Assembly (NCBI RefSeq): GCF_008710035.1
Contig: NZ_VYKI01000001.1
Span: 236,857-300,856, forward strand
Direction of reading: 5' to 3'
Length of the DNA stretch: 64,000 nucleotides
DNA from: Stenotrophomonas cyclobalanopsidis
GTDB taxonomy: Bacteria; Pseudomonadota; Gammaproteobacteria; Xanthomonadales; Xanthomonadaceae
The notes under the pieces were generated by a model. It had not been told where the DNA came from, searched no databases, and was given only the letters and a program-made list of their open reading frames with translations. Of the stretch, positions 54,966 through 62,285 are shown piece by piece; within the stretch, counting starts at the first letter, position 1, and every line of letters begins with the position of its first letter. Position numbers and translations under genes: made by a program.

Positions 54966-55982
54966 TCAGGCGTTGGCGTGGAGCAGGAACCAGCTGGCGG
55001 CGCCGATGACGCCCAGCTGCCCGTGCTCGACCACCTTCACCGGGATGCGTGCCAGCGCTTCGCCCATCGGCCCCTTCTGCAGGTAGCGTTCGACGAAGGT
55101 GCTGGCATGCAGGTATTCGCGGATCTGCGGCAGGATGCCGCCGGCCAGGTAGACACCACCCTGCGCGCCGTAGAACAGCGCCATGTCGCCGATGGTGCTG
55201 CCGAGCAGGCCACAGAACACATCCAGCGCCTGGCGGGCGAGGGCATCGGTACCGGCCATGGCTGCGGCGGTCACCGCATCCGGGCTGGCCAGCACCGGGG
55301 TCTGCCCCTGCAGGGCGCAGATGGCGTGGTACAGGTTCATCAGGCCGGGGCCGGACAGCGCATGTTCGATCGACACGTGCGCGCGGTCGCGCTGCATGTG
55401 GCGGACGATGGCCATTTCCAGTTCGGTGCTGGCCGCCAGCGTCGGCTGGCCGGCTTCGGTGGGCAGGACCACCGGACCATGCGGAGTGGGGATCCACAGT
55501 GCGGCACCCAGGCCGGTACCGGGGCCGACCACCAGGGTCGGGCAGCGCGGCGCGGTCTCGGGGCCGCACAGGTGCAGCACGCCGCTTGCGTCGACCTGCG
55601 CCGCGGCATAGGCCACCGCTTCGAAGTCGTTGACGATGTGCACGTGCTGCAGGCCGACCTCGGCTTCCACCTGGCGGGCCGACAGCGGCCACGGCAGGTT
55701 GGCGGTGATCACCGTGCCGTCCTCGCGGGCGAAGCCGGCGGTGGCGACCACGCACTGGCTGGGCCGCGCACTGTCACCGAGGAAGTCGGTGAGGATCGCA
55801 CTCAGGCCGGCGTAGTCCGCATTGCGGTACTTGCGGTATTCCAGCAGCTGTACCGGATGGGCCTCGTCGCCGCTGGCCTGTGCCCTTGCCACGCGCACAT
55901 GGGTGCCGCCGACGTCGGCGGCCAAGAACGAGGGCGCGACGCGGGACAGGACATGGGCCGGGGCGGGATGGCTGGCGGTCAC
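54966..55982 (-). CDS. nagK: Glucokinase-family N-acetylglucosamine kinase (NagK-like)
   Basis: 338 residues of the glucokinase (Glk) family: phosphate-1 loop SFLAADVGGTHVRVA near residue 20, phosphate-binding VVGPGTGLGAALW, and GGVYLAGGILPQI at the adenosine site. Sited in the nag cluster, phosphorylation of N-acetylglucosamine to its 6-phosphate is more likely than a general glucokinase role; this is by context. The upstream region faces nagP and contains palindromes for a LacI-type repressor. The receptor gene lies 150 bp downstream on the same strand, so the two and the hexosaminidase may be one regulon unit. Confidence 0.85.
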   Translation of the reverse strand: MTASHPAPAHVLSRVAPSFLAADVGGTHVRVARAQASGDEAHPVQLLEYRKYRNADYAGLSAILTDFLGDSARPSQCVVATAGFAREDGTVITANLPWPLSARQVEAEVGLQHVHIVNDFEAVAYAAAQVDASGVLHLCGPETAPRCPTLVVGPGTGLGAALWIPTPHGPVVLPTEAGQPTLAASTELEMAIVRHMQRDRAHVSIEHALSGPGLMNLYHAICALQGQTPVLASPDAVTAAAMAGTDALARQALDVFCGLLGSTIGDMALFYGAQGGVYLAGGILPQIREYLHASTFVERYLQKGPMGEALARIPVKVVEHGQLGVIGAASWFLLHANA

Positions 55983-56050
55983 GCGGGCTCCTGCTGCAGG
56001 TGGGAAGCGGACCCACGAAAGGCCCGTCGATGGGCGGAGTCTGTAACTGC

Positions 56051-56301
56051 GTTGACAACGATGTCAACGAGTTCGTGACACTTTCGTTGCTGCGCCGCAA
56101 CGAATGAGAGACACCGTAAACGTTTACATCGTCTTGACCTGGCGTTAACCCGCAAGCCGTTGCGCCATGGGCCTCTAGGGCCAGAGCGCATTCAGCGCGG
56201 AACGCGGGTGTTGTCTTGCGCAGTGCAGCACGGCCGCATCGGGCCCGCGCAATCAAGTTGACAAACCGCTGTGGTCCATCGAAAGAATGTGACAACGTTG
56301 T
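56051..56301. promoter_or_regulatory. Three LacI-type operator palindromes, nagK-nagP intergenic
   Basis: GTTGACA-ACGA-TGTCAAC at 56051-56068 (near nagK), GTAAACGTTTAC at 56116-56127, and ACAACGTTGT at 56292-56301 (near nagP, inside TGACAACGTTGTTC). The first and third share the half-site TGACAACG, with the central CG usual for LacI-family sites, and are good candidates for the NagR operators. The middle one is a different palindrome, probably for a second LacI-family member. The 374-bp gap should hold both divergent promoters; no other feature is seen. Confidence 0.7.
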
Positions 56302-56356
56302 TCCCAGCCACTCTCCGACACCGCCCTCTGCGGTGGTCGCCGCAGGAGCCCACCTG

Positions 56357-57646
56357 ATGTCCGCCGTCACTGCTGCAAGCGCGCGCCCGAACGTTGCCGC
56401 CTCCATCGCCATCGTCGGCGTGCTGTTCTTCCTGATCGGCTTCTTCACCTGGCTCAACGGCCCGTTGATCACCTTCGTCAAGCTGGCATTCGAGCTCAGC
56501 GAAGTCGGCGCCTTCCTGGTGCTGATGGTGTTCTACCTGTCGTACTTCTTCCTCGCCCTGCCGTCGTCGTGGATCCTGCGCCGCACCGGCATGAAGAAGG
56601 GCCTCAGCCTGAGCCTGCTGGTGATGGCTGCGGGCGCGGCACTGTTCGGTGAGTTCGCCACGCAGCGCTGGTATCCGGGCGCACTCGGCGGCCTGTTCGT
56701 GATCGGCAGCGGCCTGGCCCTGCTGCAGACCGCCATCAACCCCTACATCTCCATCCTCGGCCCGATCGAAACGGCCGCGCGCCGCATCGCGCTGATGGGC
56801 ATCTGCAACAAGATCGCCGGCATGCTGGCACCGGTGCTGATCGGCACGCTGGTGCTGCACGGCATCGGCGATCTGTCGGCCACCGTCGCCACTGCCGACG
56901 AGGCCACCAAGGCGCAGCTGCTCAACGAATTCGCCGCCAAGATCCACGCGCCCTACCTGGCCATGGCCGGTGTGCTGGTGGTGCTGGCGGTGGCGGTGCT
57001 GTTCTCGCCGCTGCCGGAAATCAAGCCGTCCGAAGCCAACGCCACGCCGACCGCCGCGGGTGCTGCCGAGCGCCGCAGCATCTTCCAGTTCCCGCACCTG
57101 TGGCTGGGCGTGCTGTGCCTGTTCGTCTACGTCGGCGTGGAAGTGATGGCCGGTGATGCCATCGGTACCTATGGCCACGGCTTCGACCTGCCGCTGGACC
57201 AGACCAAGATGTTCACTTCGCTGACCCTGTTCGCCATGCTCATCGGCTACGTGGTCGGCCTGCTGCTGATTCCGAAAGTGGTGTCGCAGTCGCGCTACCT
57301 GACCCTTTCGGCGGTGCTGGGCGTGCTGTTCTGCCTGGGCGCCTGGGCCACCCACGGCTATGTCTCGGTGGCCTTCGTGGCGCTGCTGGGCTTTGCCAAC
57401 GCGATGATGTGGCCGGCCATCTTCCCGCTGGCCATCCGCGGCCTGGGGCGCTTCACCGAAACCGGCTCGGCCCTGCTGGTGATGGGCATCGCCGGCGGCG
57501 CGATCATTCCGCAGCTGTTTGCGGTGCTCAAGCAGCACATCGATTTCCAGCTGGTGTTCGTCCTGCTGATGGTGCCGTGCTACCTGTACATCCTGTTCTA
57601 CTCGGTGATCGGCCATCGCGCCGGCCTGCCGCAGGACAAGGTCTGA
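56357..57646 (+). CDS. nagP: N-acetylglucosamine MFS transporter NagP
   Basis: An inner-membrane sugar/proton symporter of the FHS family (FucP-like), 429 residues with about 12 TM segments. Signatures: FFTWLNGPLITFVKLAFELS near the N-terminus and GIGLALLQTAINPY-like sequence (GSGLALLQTAINPYISILGP) in TM4-5, then EVMAGDAIGTYG, matching the group that imports N-acetylglucosamine in Xanthomonas and Shewanella. The ATG at 56357 follows AGGAGCC. First gene of the nagP-R-B-A-X run, next to the operator region. Confidence 0.9.
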   Translation: MSAVTAASARPNVAASIAIVGVLFFLIGFFTWLNGPLITFVKLAFELSEVGAFLVLMVFYLSYFFLALPSSWILRRTGMKKGLSLSLLVMAAGAALFGEFATQRWYPGALGGLFVIGSGLALLQTAINPYISILGPIETAARRIALMGICNKIAGMLAPVLIGTLVLHGIGDLSATVATADEATKAQLLNEFAAKIHAPYLAMAGVLVVLAVAVLFSPLPEIKPSEANATPTAAGAAERRSIFQFPHLWLGVLCLFVYVGVEVMAGDAIGTYGHGFDLPLDQTKMFTSLTLFAMLIGYVVGLLLIPKVVSQSRYLTLSAVLGVLFCLGAWATHGYVSVAFVALLGFANAMMWPAIFPLAIRGLGRFTETGSALLVMGIAGGAIIPQLFAVLKQHIDFQLVFVLLMVPCYLYILFYSVIGHRAGLPQDKV

Positions 57647-57685
57647 TCGGCGATGATGGACGGCAGCCAACCCCAGGAAAAGCCG

Positions 57686-58753
57686 ATGCGCAGAGCGACC
57701 ATCAAGGACGTTGCCGAAAAGGCCAAGGTCTCGCTGAAGACGGTGTCGCGGGTCATCAACAACGAACCGTCGGTGATGCAGGCCACCCGTGCGCGGGTGC
57801 TGCGGGCCATCGCCGAACTCGACTACGAACCCGATCCGTCGGCGCGCAACCTGCGCAGCGGCACCACGTTCGTGATCGGGCTGGTGTACGACAACCCGAA
57901 CCCGTACCACATCATCGGCGTGCAGAACGGCGTACTCGCCGCCTGCCGCGAAACCGGCTTCGGCCTGCAGATCCATCCGTGTGATTCGAGCTCGCCGATG
58001 CTGGCCGATGAACTGGCCGACTGGGTGCAGCGTTCGCGCCTGGCCGGGCTGGTGCTGACCGCGCCGATGTCCGAGCGCCGCGACCTGATCCAGACGTTGA
58101 CCGCGCGCGGCATCAAGCTGGTGCGCATCATCGCCGCCACGGAGGATCCGGCCGATGGCGCCTGCGTGTTCGTCGACGACCGCGAGGCTGCCTACGAAGT
58201 CACCGAGCACCTGATCCAGCTCGGCCACCAGCGCATCGGTTTCCTCTGGGGTGGTTCCTCGCACCGTTCCTCGGGCGAGCGCTACGCCGGTTACGAGGCC
58301 GCGCTGAAGGACTACGGCATGACCGTGGACAAGCATCTGGTGGTGCAGGGCGACTACACCTTCGACGATGGCTTCCGTGGTGCGCGTCGCCTGCTGGCCC
58401 TGCGTGAGCCGCCCACTGCCATCTTCGGCTCCAACGATGAAATCGCCGCCGGCGTGCTGGCGGCCGCGAAGTCGGCCGGCATGAACGTACCCTACGACCT
58501 CTCCATCGCCGGCTTCGAGGACAGCCCGTTCTCGCGCCAGTCGTGGCCGCCGCTGACCACCGCCAAGCAGGCCACCGAGGACATCGCCCGCCACGCCGCG
58601 CGCCTGCTGATCGCGCAGCTGCGCAGCGATGCCTACGACGATGCACCGGCCGCCCTGCAGAACCAGGGCTTCGTGCCGCAGCTGGTGGTGCGCGGTTCTA
58701 CCGCACCGATGCGCCCGGCCGGCGTGCGCCCCCTTCCTTCCGATCCCGCCTGA
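57686..58753 (+). CDS. nagR: LacI-family regulator of N-acetylglucosamine use (NagR-like)
   Basis: The start at 57686 with AGGAA 9 nt upstream gives 355 residues; ATG at 57653 is an alternative. The N-terminal DNA-binding domain (about 3-52: RATIKDVAEKAKVSLKTVSR) and hinge helix (PDPSARNLRSG) are typical of LacI. The periplasmic-binding-protein-like effector domain follows. In Xanthomonas the equivalent protein represses nag genes until an amino-sugar phosphate is present. Sites it may bind are in the nagK-nagP gap. Located inside the operon, it should be autoregulated. Confidence 0.88.
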   Translation: MRRATIKDVAEKAKVSLKTVSRVINNEPSVMQATRARVLRAIAELDYEPDPSARNLRSGTTFVIGLVYDNPNPYHIIGVQNGVLAACRETGFGLQIHPCDSSSPMLADELADWVQRSRLAGLVLTAPMSERRDLIQTLTARGIKLVRIIAATEDPADGACVFVDDREAAYEVTEHLIQLGHQRIGFLWGGSSHRSSGERYAGYEAALKDYGMTVDKHLVVQGDYTFDDGFRGARRLLALREPPTAIFGSNDEIAAGVLAAAKSAGMNVPYDLSIAGFEDSPFSRQSWPPLTTAKQATEDIARHAARLLIAQLRSDAYDDAPAALQNQGFVPQLVVRGSTAPMRPAGVRPLPSDPA

Positions 58754-58760
58754 GTCCGCC

Positions 58761-59789
58761 ATGTCGCTGTCCGACCCCACCGCCACCCTGATGTTCGCCG
58801 AGGCTGCTGAAGCGGCCGACGTGGTTGCCCGCCAGTTCGCCCGCAACCACGCCACCCTGGAAACGCTGGCCGCCAGCCTGCGCGCGGCACCGCCGCCGTT
58901 CGTGGTGACCTGCGCACGCGGCAGCTCCGACCACGCCGCCACCTACGGCAAGTACCTGCTGGAAACCCAGCTGGGCCTGGTGGTCGCCTCGGCATCGCCG
59001 TCGGTGGGCTCGGTCTACGCCGCGCCGCTGCAGCTGCGCGGTGCGTTGTTCATCGTCATCTCGCAGTCGGGCAAAAGCCCGGACCTGCTGCGCAATGCAG
59101 AAGCGGCCAAGGCCGCCGGTGCGCGCGTGGTCGCCCTGGTCAACGTCGAGGATTCACCGCTGGCGCAGCTGGCCGACACGGTCATCCCGCTGCATGCCGG
59201 CGCCGAGAAGAGCGTGGCCGCGACCAAGAGCTACCTGGCCTCGCTGGCCGCGCTGCTGCAGCTGGCCGCCTACTGGAAGCAGGACAGCAGCCTGCGCAAT
59301 GCGCTGGACCTGCTGCCCGATGCCCTGCGTGCGGCGTGGCAGTGCGACTGGAGTGTGGTCTCCGACGGCCTGGTCGATGCCACCAACCTGTTCGTGCTCG
59401 GCCGTGGCCTTGGTCTTGGCGCCGCGCAGGAAGCCGCGTTGAAGTTCAAGGAAACCTGCAGCCTGCACGCCGAGGCCTACAGCTCGGCCGAGGTCAAGCA
59501 CGGCCCGATGGCGCTGGTCGGCCGCGGCTTCCCGGTGCTGGCCTTTGCCCAGCCCGATGAAACCGGTGCCGGCACCCGTGCGGTGGTCGAGGAATTCAGT
59601 GCGCGCGGCGCCCAGGTGTGGATGGCCGGCGCCGGTGGCAACCTGCCGGTGGCGGTCGCGCCGCACCCGCTGTGCGCACCGCTGTTGACCGTGCAGAGCT
59701 TCTACCGCGCGATCAACGCACTGGCGATCCGCCGTGGCTTCAATCCCGACCTGCCGCCGCACCTGAACAAGGTCACGGAGACGGTCTGA
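58761..59789 (+). CDS. nagB-II: Glucosamine-6-phosphate deaminase, SIS type (NagB-II)
   Basis: 342 residues with two SIS domains (VTCARGSSDHAATYGKYLLE, ISQSGKSPDLLRNAEAAKAA; LGRGLGLGAAQEAALKFKET) but no glutaminase domain, so this is the GlmS-derived NagB-II that replaces the unrelated NagB of E. coli. It converts glucosamine-6-phosphate to fructose-6-phosphate and ammonia. The Lys-Glu motifs (SAEVKHGPMALVG) match the isomerase active site. The start at 58761 is 7 bp past the nagR stop and its stop shares a base with nagA, so the genes are co-translated. Confidence 0.9.
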   Translation: MSLSDPTATLMFAEAAEAADVVARQFARNHATLETLAASLRAAPPPFVVTCARGSSDHAATYGKYLLETQLGLVVASASPSVGSVYAAPLQLRGALFIVISQSGKSPDLLRNAEAAKAAGARVVALVNVEDSPLAQLADTVIPLHAGAEKSVAATKSYLASLAALLQLAAYWKQDSSLRNALDLLPDALRAAWQCDWSVVSDGLVDATNLFVLGRGLGLGAAQEAALKFKETCSLHAEAYSSAEVKHGPMALVGRGFPVLAFAQPDETGAGTRAVVEEFSARGAQVWMAGAGGNLPVAVAPHPLCAPLLTVQSFYRAINALAIRRGFNPDLPPHLNKVTETV

Positions 59790-60937
59790 TGGCCACGGTC
59801 CTGCGCAACGCCCGCATCCTCACCGGCGATGATTTCCGCGACGACCTGGCGGTGGTGATCGAAGACGGCCGCATCATCGCGCTGCTGCCCGACGCCGCGC
59901 CGCAGCTGGGCGAGGCCGACGAACAGGTGGACCTGGGCGGTGGCTGGCTGCTGCCGGGCTTCATCGACGTGCAGGTCAACGGCGGGGGCGGTGCGCTGTT
60001 CAACAACACGCCGGATGTCGCCTCGCTGCGCACCATCGCGCAGGCGCACCGGCGCTTCGGCACCACTGCGATGTTGCCGACCCTGATCAGCGACGACGTG
60101 AACGTGATGCGCGAGGCGATCGGTGCGATGCGCGAGGCGATCGCGCAGCAGGTGCCGGGCGTCATCGGCATCCATCTGGAAGGCCCGTACATCGCGCCGG
60201 CGCGCAAGGGCACCCACGATGCCAGCAAGTTCCGCGTGCCGGATGAAGAGGAGATCGCGCTGGCCGCGTCGCTGGACAACGGCGTGACCCTGCTGACCCT
60301 GGCGCCGGAGCGCGTGCCGCTGGAGACGATCCGCGCGCTGGTCGAGCGCGGGGTGATCGTTGCGGCCGGGCATACCGCCGGTACCTATGAAGAGATCCGC
60401 GACGGCCTGGATGCCGGCGTGCGCGGCTTCACCCATCTGTACAACGCGATGTCGCCGCTGCAGGGGCGCGAGCCCGGTGCCGTGGGTGCCGCGCTGGAAG
60501 ACCGCGACAGCTGGATCGGCATCATCGTCGATGGCGTGCACGTGCACCCGGCCAGCCTGCGCGTGGCGCTGGCCGCCAAGCCACGCGGCCGCCTGCTGCT
60601 GGTGACCGACGCGATGCCACCGGTCGGTGCCGATGACCCCAGTTACGTGCTGTACGGCGAGACCATCACCGCCGTCGATGGCGTGGTGCGCAATGCGGCC
60701 GGTGCGTTGGCCGGCTCGGCGCTGGATATGGCCACGGCCGTGCGCAACACCGTGCAGCTGCTCGGCCAGCCGCTGGCCGAGGCGGCGCGCATGGCGTCCA
60801 CCTATCCAGCGGAATTCCTCAACGTGGATGACCGCCTGGGCCACATCGCCGAGGGCTACCAGGCCGACCTGGTGCTGCTGGATGATGCCCTGCAGGTGCG
60901 TGGCACCTGGATTGCCGGACAGTACGAGGCGGCCTGA
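59789..60937 (+). CDS. nagA: N-acetylglucosamine-6-phosphate deacetylase NagA
   Basis: Removes acetate from N-acetylglucosamine-6-phosphate. 382 residues of the amidohydrolase superfamily: IDVQVNGGGG (first strand), metal-binding Glu in GIHLEGPYIAPARKG, His in VAAGHTAGTY and GFTHLYNAMSPL, and the catalytic Asp of LLVTDAMPPVG. The start codon shares its first base with the nagB-II stop, and its stop shares a base with the next gene's start, so translational coupling is tight in this operon. Confidence 0.94.
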   Translation: MATVLRNARILTGDDFRDDLAVVIEDGRIIALLPDAAPQLGEADEQVDLGGGWLLPGFIDVQVNGGGGALFNNTPDVASLRTIAQAHRRFGTTAMLPTLISDDVNVMREAIGAMREAIAQQVPGVIGIHLEGPYIAPARKGTHDASKFRVPDEEEIALAASLDNGVTLLTLAPERVPLETIRALVERGVIVAAGHTAGTYEEIRDGLDAGVRGFTHLYNAMSPLQGREPGAVGAALEDRDSWIGIIVDGVHVHPASLRVALAAKPRGRLLLVTDAMPPVGADDPSYVLYGETITAVDGVVRNAAGALAGSALDMATAVRNTVQLLGQPLAEAARMASTYPAEFLNVDDRLGHIAEGYQADLVLLDDALQVRGTWIAGQYEAA

Positions 60938-62004
60938 TGGACGCAGCGCCGCCACGCCGGCTGGGCTCGATCGACGCCCTGCGCGGCCTCACCGTGGCGG
61001 CGATGCTGCTGGTCAACAACCCCGGTGACTGGAGCGCGGTGTTCGCGCCGCTGCGCCATGTGGACTGGCATGGCTGCACGCCCACCGACCTGGTGTTCCC
61101 GTTCTTCCTGTTCCTGGTCGGCGTGTCGATGGCCTTCAGCGTGGCACCGCGCGCGCAGGATCCCCTGGCACGCCCGGCGCTGGCCAAGGGCGTGCTCGAA
61201 CGCGCGCTGCGCATCGCCATCGCCGGCGTGCTGCTGCACCTGCTGGTGTGGTGGGCGCTGCACACGCATCACTTCCGCATCTGGGGCGTCCTGCAGCGCA
61301 TTGCGCTGTGCGCGGCGGTGGTTGGCGTGGTGGCGGTGTACGTGCGGCCACGCACCCAGGTGGCGCTGCTGGTCGCACTGCTGGTGGGCTACACGGTGCT
61401 GCTGCTGGGCATTGGCGATCTGGCGCCGTGGACCAATCCGGCCAGCCGCCTTGACACCAGCCTGTTCGCGCCCTTCATCTACCAGTGGCAGGTCGACACC
61501 GGCCTCGGCCACGATCCGGAAGGCCTGTTGAGCAGCCTCGGCGCGCTCGCCAGCACCGTGCTCGGCCTGCTGGCCGGTGGCCTGCTGCGCAACGGGCGCG
61601 CTTCCGCGCTGGCCGGTCTGGGCGTGGCGACCGCCGTGCTGGGGCTGCTGCTGGCCACGGTGCTGCCGCCCAACAAGCAGCTGTGGACGCCGAGCTACGT
61701 GCTGTGGACCGGCGGGCTGGCGGCGCTGGCGCTGTGGCTCGGGCACCTGCTGATCGACCGCAGGGGCTGGCCCGCGCTGGGCCGCCGCTTCGGCGTCAAT
61801 GCCATCACCGCCTACCTTGGCGCCTCGGTGATGTCGGTGGTGCTGCTCGCCACCGGTGTATGGGGTTCGGTGTGGCAGCAGCTGGCCACGGCGATGCCGG
61901 GGGCATTGGAACTGGCGTCGATGCTGCAGGCGATCGCCTTTGTTGCGCTGTGGTGGGGCGTGGCGTGGTGGCTGGACCGGCGTGGCATCTACCTGAAGAT
62001 CTGA
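60937..62004 (+). CDS. nagX: Membrane acyltransferase-like protein, NagX/DUF5009 type
   Basis: 355 residues, with about ten predicted TM segments. The N-terminal SIDALRGLTVAAMLLVNNPGDW followed by HVDWHGCTPTDLVFPFFLFLVGVSMAF is typical of the family related to human heparan-alpha-glucosaminide N-acetyltransferase, which moves acetyl groups across a membrane to glucosamine. In several nag clusters such a gene (nagX) is the last member. Its role in amino-sugar use has not been settled; possible roles are re-acetylation or export of intermediates. It shares one base with the nagA stop codon. A GTAG-class repeat follows the stop. Confidence 0.85.
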   Translation: MDAAPPRRLGSIDALRGLTVAAMLLVNNPGDWSAVFAPLRHVDWHGCTPTDLVFPFFLFLVGVSMAFSVAPRAQDPLARPALAKGVLERALRIAIAGVLLHLLVWWALHTHHFRIWGVLQRIALCAAVVGVVAVYVRPRTQVALLVALLVGYTVLLLGIGDLAPWTNPASRLDTSLFAPFIYQWQVDTGLGHDPEGLLSSLGALASTVLGLLAGGLLRNGRASALAGLGVATAVLGLLLATVLPPNKQLWTPSYVLWTGGLAALALWLGHLLIDRRGWPALGRRFGVNAITAYLGASVMSVVLLATGVWGSVWQQLATAMPGALELASMLQAIAFVALWWGVAWWLDRRGIYLKI

Positions 62005-62025
62005 CTGCCATACGGACGAGTTGTT

Positions 62026-62092
62026 ATCCACGCATGGCGTGGATCTACTGCCACGCGCGCTTCGTGCGCAGTAGAGCCACGCCACGCGTGCC
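62026..62092. repeat. Palindromes after nagX
   Basis: ATCCACGCATGGCGTGGAT at 62026-62044 (also seen at about 3828 and at 39971-39989), then GCCACGCGCG / CGCG-type arms and GTAGAGCCACGCCACGCGTG at 62071-62090. They separate the nag operon from the autotransporter gene. Confidence 0.8.
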
Positions 62093-62103
62093 TGCACTTC
62101 GCT

Positions 62104-62187
62104 GTGATGCATCAAAAACATGAACGCTTTCATGCACATGCATTTGGTGTGATGCATGAATTACTTCACGCGCGAAGCGTGATGCAT
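62104..62187. promoter_or_regulatory. Three GTGATGCAT boxes and an inverted repeat upstream of the autotransporter gene
   Basis: GTGATGCAT occurs at 62104-62112, 62149-62157 and 62179-62187 (spacing 45 and 30 bp, that is 4.3 and 2.9 helical turns). Between the first two is the inverted repeat CATGAA-CGCT-TTCATG (62119-62134). This region is A+T-richer than its surroundings and ends about 100 bp before the start codon, so it is a good candidate regulatory region. The regulator is unknown. Confidence 0.65.
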
Positions 62188-62285
62188 CCGGCATAACTTC
62201 ATTTGCCCGAACCATTCACGGCGCCTCCGCGGCGCCAGCAGTGCCCATATCCGCAGTTCCTGACTTCCAGATCCAGGAGTGCCGT

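Noticed and set aside
56192..58942. Minus-strand open frame of about 900 codons opposite nagP and nagR
   Set aside because: Antisense shadow in third-codon G+C-rich DNA; composition (His, Gln, Arg) is not that of a protein of this genome.
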